Positions 46,732-56,912 of a stretch of 64,000 nt of DNA are shown here, piece by piece. Source of the DNA: Mesorhizobium sp. WSM4311 (GTDB lineage Bacteria; Pseudomonadota; Alphaproteobacteria; Rhizobiales; Rhizobiaceae); contig NZ_NSFV01000020.1 of assembly GCF_002295115.1 (NCBI RefSeq), positions 1 through 64,000 on the forward strand, in the 5' to 3' direction. The notes below the pieces were generated by a model. The model was given only the letters and a program-made list of their open reading frames with translations. It was not told the origin of the DNA and ran no database searches. The translations under genes and the position numbers were made by a program. How positions within the stretch are numbered: position 1 is the stretch's first letter; every line of letters starts with the position of its first letter.

Positions 46732-47811
46732 ATGTCCGCGATCGTTTGCTCCCATGTCGACAAGGCCTATGGCGCCACCACCGTCATCCGCGATCTCAAC
46801 CTCAGCATTGAAGAGCACGAATTCGTCGTGTTCCTCGGCCCGTCCGGCTGCGGCAAGTCGACCTTGCTGCGCATGCTGGCGGGGCTGGAGGACATCAGCG
46901 GCGGCGAGGTCTCGATCGGTGGCAAGGTGGTCAACGATCTCGATCCAGGCGACCGCGGCATCGCCATGGTGTTCCAGAACTACGCGCTCTATCCGCACAT
47001 GACGATCTTCGACAACATCGCCTTCGGGCTGCGGCGCCAGAAGGTGCCGGCGGCCGAGATCCGCAAGCGGGTTGACGCGGTGTCGAGGACGCTCGGGCTT
47101 GACCCTTACCTCGGCCGCAAGCCGGCCGAGCTTTCCGGCGGCCAGCAGCAGCGCGTCGCCATTGCCCGCGCGATGATCAAGACGCCGAAAGTCTTCCTGT
47201 TCGACGAGCCGCTTTCCAATCTCGACGCCAAATTGCGCAACCACATGCGCGTCGAGATCGCGCGCCTGCACCAGTCGCTGAAGACCACCACCGTCTACGT
47301 CACCCACGACCAGCTGGAGGCGATGACGCTCGCCGACCGCATCGTGCTGCTGAAAGAGGGTGTCATCGAGCAGATCGGCCCGCCGGCGGAAATCTATCTG
47401 CGCCCCGCCAACATGTTCGTGGCCGGCTTCATCGGCACGCCGAACATGAATTTCGTCGAGGTGACGGTCGGCCGCACAGGCAATGGCTGGACGTTGACCG
47501 GCGCCGGAACGGTTCTTTCTATCGAGGGCCGGGGTTTCCATCTGCGGCATGGCGACCGCGCCGTGCTCGGCATCCGGCCGCCGGACCTGAAGACGGCCGG
47601 CGCCGCCGGCATATTGCAAGGCACGGCCGATCTCATCGAATTCCACGGCAATGATGCGCTGGTGACGTTCGGCTCCGGCGGCAAGGAGATCAGCGCGCTG
47701 GTCCCGGCGCGTGAATGCCCGGCGCTGAATGCCCCTGTCCGCTACACATTCGAGGAAGAGGCCATCCATTTGTTCGACGCCACGTCGGGCGCGTCGCTGC
47801 GCAAGCAGTAG
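46732..47811 (+). CDS. Sugar ABC transporter ATPase (UgpC/MalK type)
   Basis: Protein of 359 residues. AAGGGA five bases upstream favours ATG at 46732; an ATG at 46726 overlaps the dehydrogenase stop and is the alternative. Walker A is [23 protein letters not shown], the signature LSGGQQQRVAIARA and Walker [19 protein letters not shown]-terminal TOBE/regulatory domain follows (VLGIRPPDL). It completes the plus-strand importer and meets the FGGY kinase gene tail-to-tail with only eight bases between. Confidence 0.92.
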   Translation: MSAIVCSHVDKAYGATTVIRDLNLSIEEHEFVVFLGPSGCGKSTLLRMLAGLEDISGGEVSIGGKVVNDLDPGDRGIAMVFQNYALYPHMTIFDNIAFGLRRQKVPAAEIRKRVDAVSRTLGLDPYLGRKPAELSGGQQQRVAIARAMIKTPKVFLFDEPLSNLDAKLRNHMRVEIARLHQSLKTTTVYVTHDQLEAMTLADRIVLLKEGVIEQIGPPAEIYLRPANMFVAGFIGTPNMNFVEVTVGRTGNGWTLTGAGTVLSIEGRGFHLRHGDRAVLGIRPPDLKTAGAAGILQGTADLIEFHGNDALVTFGSGGKEISALVPARECPALNAPVRYTFEEEAIHLFDATSGASLRKQ

Positions 47812-47819
47812 GCAAAGGC

Positions 47820-49406
47820 CTACCGGATGGCGTCGAGCGCCTGGCGCTGGCGGTGCATCTCCAGGAAGATACGGTAGTCGCGATCGAAGCGGGCGCCGGC
47901 GGCCGGGTTGGCGGCACGCCTCTTGCCGCCTTGCTGCATGGCAAGGCAGGCGGCGTTGAGGTCGGGGAAGAGCCCGGCGGCGGTGGCGGCGACCATGCCG
48001 GTGCCAAGAAGCACCGCCTCGTCGGCCAGCGGCTCGACCACCGTGCAGCCGGTGGCGTCGGCGTAGAGTTCCATCAGCAGCGGGTTCTTGGTGTGGCCGC
48101 CGGTGACATGCAGCGTGTCGATCAGATAGCCGTTCTCGTTCAGCGCCTCCAGCACATGGCGCACGCCGAGCGCGATGCCGACGGCGGTGCGCCAGTAGAG
48201 CTTGCACAGGCTGTCGAAGGACGAATCCAGCGTCAGCCCGCTGACGACGCCAACGGCATGCGGGTCGGCGAGCGGCGAGCGGTTGCCGTGAAAATCCGGC
48301 AGCACATGCAGGCGTGCGGCGAGGTTCTCGCCCTCGGCGGCGCGCAGTTCGGCGACTCGTTTGGCGATTTTGGCATGCATGGCGGCGTCCGGCTCGCCGC
48401 CGGCGCCGTGCCAGCGGATGATGTGGTCGAGCAGCGCGCCCGTGGCCGACTGGCCGCCTTCCGACAGCCACAGCTTCGGCAGCGCCGCGCCGTAATAGGG
48501 CCCCCAGACGCCGGCGAAAGGTTGCGGGTCGGGCGACATCGCCATGACGCAGCTCGACGTGCCGGCGATCAGTGCCAGATGCCGGCTGATATCCTGCTCG
48601 TCGCCGGCAAAGCCGCCGAGCACGCCAAGCGCGCCGGCATAGGCGTCGATGACCCCGGCGCCGACCCGGCAGCTTTGCGTCAGGCCGAGCTCCGCCGCCG
48701 CTTGCGCCGTCAGCGCACCAATGTCGGCGCCGACTGGACTGGCCCGCTCCGGCAGATTGCCGTGCTCAAAAAGGTCGTCGAGGCCGACGATCTCGAAGAA
48801 ATCGCGCTGCCACGCGGTGCCTTCATGCGCCAGATAGGTCCACTTCGCCGTCAGCGTGCATTGCGAACGAGCGAGCGAGCCGGTCGCCTGCCAGGTCAGG
48901 AAATCGGCCAGGTCGAATAGATAGCCGGCTTCATTCCACGTATCTGGCAGATTGCGCTTCAGCCACATCAGCTTTGGCGTCGCCATCTCCGGCGACATGA
49001 CGCCGCCAATATAGTTGAGCACCTCGTGGCTGCTCGCCGTGCATTCATCGGCTTCGGCGATGGCGCGGTGGTCGAGCCAGACGATGGTGTCCCATCGCTT
49101 CTCGCCGGTGGTCGAAACGCTGAGCTGATCGCCTTGCCGGTCGCGCACGACCAGCGAGCAGGTGGCGTCGAAGGAGATGCCGACGATATCTTGCGCGGCG
49201 ACGCCGGCCTTTTCGCGGGCGGCACGCACGGCGGCGCAGACCGCCGACCAGATATCGCGCGAATCATGCTCGGCATGATCGGGCTTCGGCTGGTTCATGG
49301 CGATTGGCCGATCGGCGCGGCCAAGCAAGGTACCACTGGCATCGAGAATGCCCGCGCGAGCGCTCCCGGTGCCGACATCGACCGCGCAAACAAACTGTTT
49401 CGTCAA
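47820..49406 (-). CDS. FGGY-family carbohydrate kinase (ribulokinase-like)
   Basis: Protein of 528 residues. The N-terminal ATP-binding half starts FVCAVDVGTGSARAGILDASG, and DIVGISFDATCSLVVRD with TIVWLDHRAIAEADE resembles the ribulokinase subgroup of FGGY kinases (DATCSLV, WxDHRA). The C-terminal half has LHVLPDFHGNRSPLADPHAVGVVSGLTLD and DTLHVTGGHTKNPLLMELYADATG. It phosphorylates a pentulose or similar ketose after polyol oxidation. It overlaps the HAD gene by four bases at the end of the smo/mtl operon. Confidence 0.92.
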   Translation of the reverse strand: MTKQFVCAVDVGTGSARAGILDASGTLLGRADRPIAMNQPKPDHAEHDSRDIWSAVCAAVRAAREKAGVAAQDIVGISFDATCSLVVRDRQGDQLSVSTTGEKRWDTIVWLDHRAIAEADECTASSHEVLNYIGGVMSPEMATPKLMWLKRNLPDTWNEAGYLFDLADFLTWQATGSLARSQCTLTAKWTYLAHEGTAWQRDFFEIVGLDDLFEHGNLPERASPVGADIGALTAQAAAELGLTQSCRVGAGVIDAYAGALGVLGGFAGDEQDISRHLALIAGTSSCVMAMSPDPQPFAGVWGPYYGAALPKLWLSEGGQSATGALLDHIIRWHGAGGEPDAAMHAKIAKRVAELRAAEGENLAARLHVLPDFHGNRSPLADPHAVGVVSGLTLDSSFDSLCKLYWRTAVGIALGVRHVLEALNENGYLIDTLHVTGGHTKNPLLMELYADATGCTVVEPLADEAVLLGTGMVAATAAGLFPDLNAACLAMQQGGKRRAANPAAGARFDRDYRIFLEMHRQRQALDAIR

Positions 49407-50086
49407 GATGCTCTAACTCTCGCTCCCAGGCCTGCAATCAGATCGGGCAATTGCAGCATGTCAGCGAATATAAAGTCCGGTTCACTCGACGCAAGCCGCG
49501 CTTTCAAAGCGGGGTCGCCGGCATGCGCACCGCCGGTGAAGGCAAGGACGCGCATGCCGGCCGCGCGCGCCGCCGCGACGCCGGCCGGACTGTCCTCGAT
49601 GACGAGGCATTTGCGCGGATGTGCCTGCATGATGGCGGCGGCGTGCAGGAAAAGGTCGGGCGCCGGCTTTCCTTTGGCCACCATGGCGGCGCTGAACAGA
49701 TGCGGCTCCATCAACCCGAGCAGACCGGTAACGTCGAGCGCATAGCGGATGCGCTCAAGCGTGCCCGAAGAGGCGACGCAGAACGGCAGGCCGAGCTTCG
49801 GCAACATCTCCCTGACGCCGGGGATCGGCTTGAGCTCCTCGCGGAACTTTCGCATCAGGTCGACACGCATGGCGGTCAGATGCTGATCGCTGATCTCCAG
49901 GCCGAAGTCGCTGGCAAGGATCTCGCGCACGCTTTTCACGCTCTTGCCGAGGAAATGCTCGTAGGCAGCGTCCTCGCTGACAGTGCCGCCGGCACGTTCG
50001 ATCATGCCGAGCAGCGCCGAGACGGAGAGCGCCTCGCTGTCGACCAGAACGCCATCGCAGTCGAAGATGACCAGTTCAGGCGTCAT
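49403..50086 (-). CDS. HAD-superfamily hydrolase (phosphatase-like)
   Basis: Protein of 227 residues. HAD motif I is IFDCDGVLVDSEA, motif II FCVASSGTLERI, motif III the Lys in VAKGKPAPDLF and motif IV CLVIEDSPAGVAAARAAGM. This subfamily dephosphorylates sugar phosphates or phosphoglycolate. It lies between mtlK and the FGGY kinase, so a sugar or polyol phosphate that forms as a by-product is a sensible substrate. It overlaps the kinase start by four bases. Confidence 0.9.
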   Translation of the reverse strand: MTPELVIFDCDGVLVDSEALSVSALLGMIERAGGTVSEDAAYEHFLGKSVKSVREILASDFGLEISDQHLTAMRVDLMRKFREELKPIPGVREMLPKLGLPFCVASSGTLERIRYALDVTGLLGLMEPHLFSAAMVAKGKPAPDLFLHAAAIMQAHPRKCLVIEDSPAGVAAARAAGMRVLAFTGGAHAGDPALKARLASSEPDFIFADMLQLPDLIAGLGARVRAS

Positions 50087-50101
50087 GATGGCTGATGGCT
50101 C

Positions 50102-51580
50102 TCAGAGCTCGCCGGCGATGTAGCGGGTCAGCGTGGCGCGCGCGCCATTCGCCCACAGCACGTTGAGCGCATGGCCGAAGGCCTCGACGAATGCCTTGGC
50201 GCGGCCGACATCGCCATAGATGTCCTCCATGGCGAGCCAGGCGGCGGGCGCCTCCTTTGCCGCCTTTGCCGTCGCCTGCAGCCGGTCCCAGCTCGGGTCG
50301 TTGGGTTCGATGACGGCGCCGCTGTCTGACGTGCCGAAGCAGTAGCGGCACCACAGCGCCGATTCCAGCGCCAGGCCGGCGACGCCTCTTCCGGCCTTCA
50401 AGCGGTCGGCGATGGTCGGGATGATGAATTTCGGCTGACGGTTGGAGCCGTCGAGGCAGAGCCGGCGGATGGTGTCGCCGATCTTGGGGTTGGAGAAGCG
50501 CTTCTCGATGAGTTGGTAGTAGTCCTCCAGCACTGTGTCCGGCACCGGCGGCACGGTCGGGATGATCTCGTCATGCTCGAGCTTGTCGAGAAAGCCGCGC
50601 ACCAGCGGCTCCTGCATCGCCTCATGGACGAAATGGATATCCATCAACCCGGCCGGATAGGCGATCGTGGCATGGCCGCCATTGAGGATGCGGATCTTCA
50701 TCAATTCGTAGGGGGCGACATCCCTGACGAACTGTACGCCGACCTTTTCCAGCGGCGGCCGGCCATCGGTGAAGCGGTCTTCCAGCACCCATTGCCGGAA
50801 CGGTTCGCAGAACACCGGCCAGGCGTCCTCGACGCCGAAATCCTCGGCCAGTATGCCGCGCTCGCGGTCGGTGGTGGCCGGCGTGATGCGGTCCACCATG
50901 CCGTTTGGAAAGGCGACGTTGCTGCTCACCCAACTGGCCAGATCCTCGTCGATCAGCCGCGCCAGGCCGATGACGCCGTCAGAGGTGACATGGCCATTAT
51001 GGGGGATGTTGTCGCAGGACATCACGGTAAACGGCACAGTGCCCTCGTCGCGCCGGCGCAGCAGTCCGGCCAGGATGATGCCGAACACGGTTTTCGGCGT
51101 CGCGCCCGGCTGCGCGTCGGCGACGATGTCCGGATGGGCCGGGTTGAAGACGCCCGACGCCGGGTCGATGAAATAGCCGCCTTCGGTGATGGTCAGCGAA
51201 ACGATCTTGATCGCCGGGTCGGCCAGCCGTTCGATGATGCCGGCCGCATCGCCGGGCATCAGGAAGTCGATCATGGCGCCGGTAACGCGGGCGCTCATAT
51301 GGCCCTCATCCTGCTCGACCACCGTGGTCAGCCAGTCCTGCTCTTCGAGCTTGCCGCGCCCGATCTTCTCGCCCTCGAACACGCCGGCGCCGACCAGCGC
51401 CCAGTCATGGCCGACACCTGAATTGAACAGATCGTCGAGATAGACCGCCTGGTGCGAGCGATGGAAATTGCCGACGCCGAAATGCACGATGCCGGCCTTG
51501 AGCTTCGAGCGGTCGTATTTCGGAACGGCAACATTGCCGGGCAGGCTGGCGAGGTTTGAAGACGAGAGTTTCACGGTCAT
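50102..51580 (-). CDS. mtlK: Mannitol 2-dehydrogenase family polyol dehydrogenase
   Basis: Protein of 492 residues of the long-chain zinc-independent polyol dehydrogenase family. The N-terminal NAD site is HFGVGNFHRSHQAVYLDDL; the catalytic triad K295-N300-H303 is seen in MKIRILNGGHATIAYP at the same numbering I recall for Pseudomonas mannitol dehydrogenase. It oxidises D-mannitol (or D-arabinitol) to a ketose with NAD. It follows smoS across a 155-base spacer with hairpins and precedes the HAD gene by 15 bases. Confidence 0.92.
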   Translation of the reverse strand: MTVKLSSSNLASLPGNVAVPKYDRSKLKAGIVHFGVGNFHRSHQAVYLDDLFNSGVGHDWALVGAGVFEGEKIGRGKLEEQDWLTTVVEQDEGHMSARVTGAMIDFLMPGDAAGIIERLADPAIKIVSLTITEGGYFIDPASGVFNPAHPDIVADAQPGATPKTVFGIILAGLLRRRDEGTVPFTVMSCDNIPHNGHVTSDGVIGLARLIDEDLASWVSSNVAFPNGMVDRITPATTDRERGILAEDFGVEDAWPVFCEPFRQWVLEDRFTDGRPPLEKVGVQFVRDVAPYELMKIRILNGGHATIAYPAGLMDIHFVHEAMQEPLVRGFLDKLEHDEIIPTVPPVPDTVLEDYYQLIEKRFSNPKIGDTIRRLCLDGSNRQPKFIIPTIADRLKAGRGVAGLALESALWCRYCFGTSDSGAVIEPNDPSWDRLQATAKAAKEAPAAWLAMEDIYGDVGRAKAFVEAFGHALNVLWANGARATLTRYIAGEL

Positions 51581-51689
51581 CTGTTTTACCCTTTGGCCGG
51601 CTTCGGCCTCGTTACTCCGCCCTCCCGTCCTCTCTGGAGAGGGTAAGGGACGGCATATGCCTTATGCGGTCGATGGGGGCCTCGGATAT

Positions 51690-51729
51690 CGGCCTCTGCT
51701 CCTCGCGGAGGGACGAGAAGCAGAGGCCG
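51690..51729 (-). terminator. Strong hairpin between smoS and mtlK
   Basis: CGGCCTCTGCT (51690-51700) pairs with AGCAGAGGCCG (51719-51729), extended inward by CTCG/CGAG after one mismatch. A second stem (CCTCTC/GAGAGG enclosed by CCGTCC/GGACGG) lies closer to mtlK, around 51625-51655. It is suited to partial termination or mRNA processing within the operon. Confidence 0.5.
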
Positions 51730-51735
51730 CCCCCC

Positions 51736-52502
51736 TCAACTCATCCACTGGCCGCCATCGACATTGTAGGTCTGGGCGACGATGTATTCGGCCTCGTCGC
51801 TGGCCAGGAAGACGGCCATGCCGGCGAGGTCCTCCGGCCTGCCCATGCGGCCGTAAGGCACCCCTTCGCCAACAAGCCGCTTCTTCTCGCCCTTCGGCCG
51901 GTTCTCGTATTTGGCAAACAGGGCATCGACCTGATCCCACATGTCGCTGTCCACGACCCCGGGCGCGATGCCATTGACGTTGATGCGGTGCCTGATCAGG
52001 TCGAGCCCGGCCGACTGGGTCAGCGAAATGACGGCGGCCTTGGTGGCGCAGTAGACGCCGACCAGCGGCTCGCCGCGCCGTCCGGCCTGGCTCGCCATGT
52101 TGATGATCCTGCCGCCCTTGCCGCGTTCGATCATCGAGCGGGCGGCCGCCTGCAGCATGAACAGCGTGCCTGCCACATTGACGGAGAACAGTTTTTCATA
52201 GCTCGCCCGCGAAATCTCGACGATCGGCGCCAGGTCGAACAAAGCGGCGTTGTTGATCAGTATGTCGAGGCCGCCGGTCCTCGTCTCGACCGCCTTCACG
52301 GCGGCGTCGATGGAGGCCTGGTCCGTGACATCGAGTTTGACCGCATAGGCCTTGTCGCCGATCTCTGCCGCCGTCTTTTGCGCAGCCTCGAGATTGATAT
52401 CGGCAATGGCAACGACAGCGCCTTCGCGCGCATAGGCTTCGGCGAAGGCCTTGCCGATACCACGCGCCGATCCCGTGATCAGCGCCGATTTGCCTTTCAG
52501 CC

Positions 52503-52506
<4 letters not shown>
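51736..52506 (-). CDS. smoS: Sorbitol dehydrogenase, SDR family
   Basis: Protein of 256 residues from GTG at 52506 in a GTGA overlap with smoK; longer frames run into smoK. The NAD site is [22 protein letters not shown], and [29 protein letters not shown] with the catalytic S139-Y152-K156 ([23 protein letters not shown]) matches SmoS/galactitol dehydrogenase-like SDRs. It ends [10 protein letters not shown], a typical tail. It oxidises D-sorbitol to D-fructose (or related polyols) in the pathway fed by SmoEFGK. Confidence 0.93.
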
Positions 52507-53507
<1,001 letters not shown>

Positions 53508-53565
53508 GGTTTCCTCCCCGAGGGGTTATTGTCCGACGTTCTTGAGCGTCACGTTACGCCACGGC

Positions 53566-54390
53566 TTACTTCACGGCGCCAAAGGTCAGGCCGCGCACCA
53601 GCTGCTTCTGGCTGAACCAGCCCATGATCAGGATCGGCGCGATCGCCAGCGTCGAAGCCGCCGAAAGCTTGGCCCAGAACAGGCCTTGCGGGCTGGAGAA
53701 CGAACTGATGAAGGCGGTCAGCGGCGCTGCCTCCGTGGTGGTCAGGCGGATCGTCCAGAACGCCTCGTTCCAGGCCAGGATGATGTTCAAGAGCATGGTC
53801 GAGGCAATGCCGGGCACCGCCATCGGGGTCAGCACATAGATGATCTCGTTCCACAGCGAGGCGCCGTCCATGCGCGCCGCTTCCAGGATCTCGCCTGGGA
53901 TCTCGCGGAAATAGGTGTAGAGCATCCACACCACGATCGGCAGGTTGATCAGCATCAGCATGACCATCAGGCCGATGCGGCTGTCGAGCAGGCCGGTGTC
54001 GCGGAAGATCAGGTAGATCGGGAACAGCACCGCGACCGCCGGCATCATCTTGGTGGACAGCATCCACATCAAAATGTCCTTGGTCCGCTTGGTCGGCGAG
54101 AACGCCATCGACCATGCCGCCGGAATGGCGACCAGCAGGGCCAGGACGGTCGATCCGACCGAGAGCAGCACCGAATTGAAGAAGAACTTGAAATAGCCGC
54201 TCTGCGCCTGAACCTCGGTATAGCTCTCGAAAGTTCCCGACGGGATCAGCGCGAAGCCCTGGATCGCCTCCTGTTCCGACTTGAACGAGGTGATGATCGT
54301 ATAGAGGATCGGGAAGAAGATCAGCAGGGCGACGATCCAGGCGGCTACCGTCGCGATCGTCTTGTGCTGGGTGGTGACTGCACGGGCCAT
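53566..54390 (-). CDS. smoG: Polyol ABC transporter permease (MalG type)
   Basis: Protein of 274 residues from ATG at 54390 (MARAVTTQHKTIATV) behind GGGAGGACAAG. Six helices and the EAA loop PGEILEAARMDGASLWNEIIYVLTPMAVPGIASTM identify a MalG-like inner-membrane subunit. A longer open frame continues through smoF in the wrong frame and was rejected. It begins 11 bases after the smoF stop. Confidence 0.92.
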   Translation of the reverse strand: MARAVTTQHKTIATVAAWIVALLIFFPILYTIITSFKSEQEAIQGFALIPSGTFESYTEVQAQSGYFKFFFNSVLLSVGSTVLALLVAIPAAWSMAFSPTKRTKDILMWMLSTKMMPAVAVLFPIYLIFRDTGLLDSRIGLMVMLMLINLPIVVWMLYTYFREIPGEILEAARMDGASLWNEIIYVLTPMAVPGIASTMLLNIILAWNEAFWTIRLTTTEAAPLTAFISSFSSPQGLFWAKLSAASTLAIAPILIMGWFSQKQLVRGLTFGAVK

Positions 54391-54401
54391 CTTGTCCTCC
54401 C

Positions 54402-55274
54402 TTACTTGTCGAGGTTCTTGCCGACCGCGCGCATGGCGAAGAAGGCGACGATGTTGGCGAGAATGACGGCGATCACACCGCCCGCGGATGCCTGGCCGAT
54501 TTTGAACTCCAGCAGCGCCTTCTGGTAGACGAGGAAGGGCAGGTTGGTGGAGGCGTAGCCGGGGCCGCCATTGGTGGTGACGAGGATCTCGGCATAGACC
54601 GAGAGCAGGAAGATCGTCTGGATCAGTATGACGACGGTGATGGCGCGCGACATGTGCGGCAGCGTCAGATAGATGAAGCGGCTGATGAAGCCGGCGCCGT
54701 CCATCTCGGCGGCTTCCTTCTGTTCGCCGTCGAGCGACTGCAGCGCGGTCAACAGGATCAGCGTCGCGAAAGGCAGCCACTGCCAGGCGACGATGATGAT
54801 GATCGCCGTCATGGGATGCTGCCCGAACCAGTCGATCGGTTGCGCCCCGAAGAAGCGCGCTATGTCGGCGAACACCCCATATTGCGGGTGCATGATCATG
54901 TTCTTCCAGACCAGCGCGGCCACCGGCGGCATGACGAAGAACGGCGAGATGACGAGGATGCGCACGATGCCCTGTCCCCACATAGGCTGGTCGATCAACA
55001 GCGCCAAGAGGATGCCGCCGATCACCGTGATCAGCAGCACGCTGATCACCAGGATCAAGGTGTTGAGGATCGACTGCAGGAAGGCCGGGTTGGAATAAAA
55101 CAGCGCGTAATTGGAGAAGCCGACGAACCCGTCGCGGATCGGGTTGAGCGGATTGTACTGCTGGAAGGAGAACCAGATGGTGATGACCAGCGGCACGATC
55201 ATCCAGACGAACAGCAGCACGACGGATGGTGCCATCATGAAACGGGCAAGCGAACGGGTCTGCTGAGTAGCCAT
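54402..55274 (-). CDS. smoF: Polyol ABC transporter permease (MalF type)
   Basis: Protein of 290 residues starting MATQQTRSLARFMMAPSVVLLF; AAGGG spacing favours this ATG over a GTG three codons upstream. Six helices, WQWLPFATLILLTALQSLDGEQKEAAEMDGAGFISRFIYLTLPHMSRAI as EAA loop and TNGGPGYASTNLPFLVY mark a MalF-type permease. It follows the binding-protein gene across a spacer with a 12-pair hairpin. Confidence 0.92.
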   Translation of the reverse strand: MATQQTRSLARFMMAPSVVLLFVWMIVPLVITIWFSFQQYNPLNPIRDGFVGFSNYALFYSNPAFLQSILNTLILVISVLLITVIGGILLALLIDQPMWGQGIVRILVISPFFVMPPVAALVWKNMIMHPQYGVFADIARFFGAQPIDWFGQHPMTAIIIIVAWQWLPFATLILLTALQSLDGEQKEAAEMDGAGFISRFIYLTLPHMSRAITVVILIQTIFLLSVYAEILVTTNGGPGYASTNLPFLVYQKALLEFKIGQASAGGVIAVILANIVAFFAMRAVGKNLDK

Positions 55275-55323
55275 GACGGTCACCCTTCAATGGTCAGACT
55301 GGAATTTTCAGAGGCGTTGAAGG

Positions 55324-55354
55324 CGGCCGCCCGAGCTGGGAACTCGGGCGGCCG
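55324..55354 (-). terminator. 12-pair hairpin between smoE and smoF
   Basis: CGGCCGCCCGAG (55324-55335) pairs perfectly with CTCGGGCGGCCG (55343-55354) over a 7-base loop. No T-run follows. This is the usual place for a stem that protects the binding-protein mRNA or reduces readthrough so the binding protein is made in excess. Two shorter mutually exclusive stems (GTTGCC/GGCAAC and GCCGGT/ACCGGC) follow at 55354-55378. Confidence 0.6.
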
Positions 55355-55398
55355 TTGCCGGTCGAGGAGGCAACCGGCATTCGGCACCGGGAGGAGCC

Positions 55399-56709
55399 TT
55401 ACTTGATATACCCGCCTTCGGTCATCGCCGCGGTTGCCGCGTCCTGGGCCTGCTTCAGCGCATCGTCGACGCTCGACTGGCCGGCAAGAGCCGCCGAGAA
55501 GAGCTGGCCGACCGTGGTGCCAAGGCCCTGGAATTCAGGGATGGCGACGAACTGGACGCCGACATAGGGCACCGGCTTGACGGTCGGATGCGTCGGGTCG
55601 GCGGCGTTGATGGAGTCCAGCGTCATCTTGGCGAACGGAGCCGCCTTCTGGTACTCGGCATTGGCATAGAGCGAGGAGCGCGTGCCCGGAGGAACGTTGG
55701 CCCAGCCTTCCTTCGAAGCGACGAGCTCGGCATAGTGCTTGCTGGTCGCCCACGACACGAACTTCTCGGCGGCGTCAGCCTTCTTGGTGCCGGCCGGAAT
55801 GGCGAGCGACCATGCCCACAGCCAGTTGCCGCGCTTGCCGAGGCCATTGTCGGGCGCCAGGGCATAGCCGACCTTGTCCGCGACCTGGGATGCCTTGGGA
55901 TCGGAGACGAAGGAGGCCGCGACGGTGGCGTCGATCCACATGCCGCACTTGCCCTGCTGGAACAGTGCCAGGTTTTCGTTGAAGCCGTTGGAGGACGCGC
56001 CCTCGGGACCGTCGGCCTTCATCAGGTCGACATAGAACTGCAAGGTCTTCTTCCACTCGGGCTGGTCGAATTGCGGCTTCCAGTTCTCGTCGAACCAGCG
56101 GGCGCCGAAGGAGTTCGACATGGCGGTCAGGAAGGCCATGTTCTCGCCCCAGCCGGCCTTGCCGCGCAGGCACACGCCGTTCACGCCATTGGCGCGGTCG
56201 GTCATCTTGTCGGCGGCCTGCTTGATGAAGTCCCAGGTCGGCGCGTCGGGCATCTTCAGTCCGGCTTTCTCCATCAGGTCCTTGCGGTACATGACGAAGG
56301 AGCTTTCGCCGTAGAAGGGCGCGGCGTAGAGCTTGCCATCGACCGAAAGACCGCCGGCGATGGCCGGGATGATGTCCTTGACATCATAGTCGTCGCCGAG
56401 CTTGTCGAGCGGCAGCAGCCAGCTCTGCTTGGCCCAGATCGGAACCTCGTAGGTGCCGATGGTCATCACGTCATACTGGCCGCCCTTGGTGGCGATGTCG
56501 GTGGTGACGCGCTCGCGCAGCACGTTCTCTTCGAGAGTGACCCAGTTGAGCTGGATGTCGGGGTTGGCCTTGGTGAAGTCGTCGGTCAGCTTCTGCATGC
56601 GGACCATATCGCCATTGTTGACCGTGGCGATGGTGATGGATTCGGCATGTGCGGCAAAAGCGAGAGCGCTGGCCGACAACAAGCCCAGGGTGAGCGTGCG
56701 CAGTTTCAT
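55399..56709 (-). CDS. smoE: Polyol ABC transporter substrate-binding protein
   Basis: Protein of 436 residues starting MKLRTLTLGLLSASALAFAAHAES behind GGGAGGAA, with a cleavable signal peptide. The mature protein is a family 1 sugar/polyol binder (TIATVNNGDMVRMQKLTDDFTKANPDIQLNWVTLEENVLRERVTTDIATKGGQYDVMTIGTYEVP) close in wording to SmoE/mannitol-binding proteins. It probably delivers sorbitol/mannitol to SmoFG. A palindrome GTGAG-N6-CTCAC lies 42 bases above the start. Confidence 0.92.
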   Translation of the reverse strand: MKLRTLTLGLLSASALAFAAHAESITIATVNNGDMVRMQKLTDDFTKANPDIQLNWVTLEENVLRERVTTDIATKGGQYDVMTIGTYEVPIWAKQSWLLPLDKLGDDYDVKDIIPAIAGGLSVDGKLYAAPFYGESSFVMYRKDLMEKAGLKMPDAPTWDFIKQAADKMTDRANGVNGVCLRGKAGWGENMAFLTAMSNSFGARWFDENWKPQFDQPEWKKTLQFYVDLMKADGPEGASSNGFNENLALFQQGKCGMWIDATVAASFVSDPKASQVADKVGYALAPDNGLGKRGNWLWAWSLAIPAGTKKADAAEKFVSWATSKHYAELVASKEGWANVPPGTRSSLYANAEYQKAAPFAKMTLDSINAADPTHPTVKPVPYVGVQFVAIPEFQGLGTTVGQLFSAALAGQSSVDDALKQAQDAATAAMTEGGYIK

Positions 56710-56750
56710 CAAATTCCTCCCATGAACCAAGATGAGCATTTGCCTTGGCT

Positions 56751-56766
56751 GTGAGCAATTACTCAC
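56751..56766. promoter_or_regulatory. Candidate operator of the smo operon
   Basis: GTGAG (56751-56755), CAATTA and CTCAC (56762-56766) form an inverted repeat upstream of smoE. The centre GCAATTAC is close to the GCAATTGT direct repeats upstream of the SorC-type regulator gene at 59208-59234, suggesting a shared regulator. Confidence 0.4.
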
Positions 56767-56912
56767 TTGCCATGAATTATGTCAAGCCGGATTCGATGCT
56801 GCAGCGCAGCACCGGACCTGCCGATGGACGGACGACGGGCGCCACACCCGCGCCCGACATCAGGCGGCGGGACAGGGAGGCCTGGAGGATTGGATCGGGA
56901 GAAAAGCGCCTC

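Noticed and set aside
46630-48471. 613-residue minus-strand frame
   Set aside because: It overlaps the sugar ATPase and the kinase in other frames and consists of Arg-rich shadow sequence.
53566-55290. A 574-residue permease fusion
   Set aside because: The N-terminal 300 residues are an out-of-frame reading of smoF; a Shine-Dalgarno site and MalG family length support the start at 54390.
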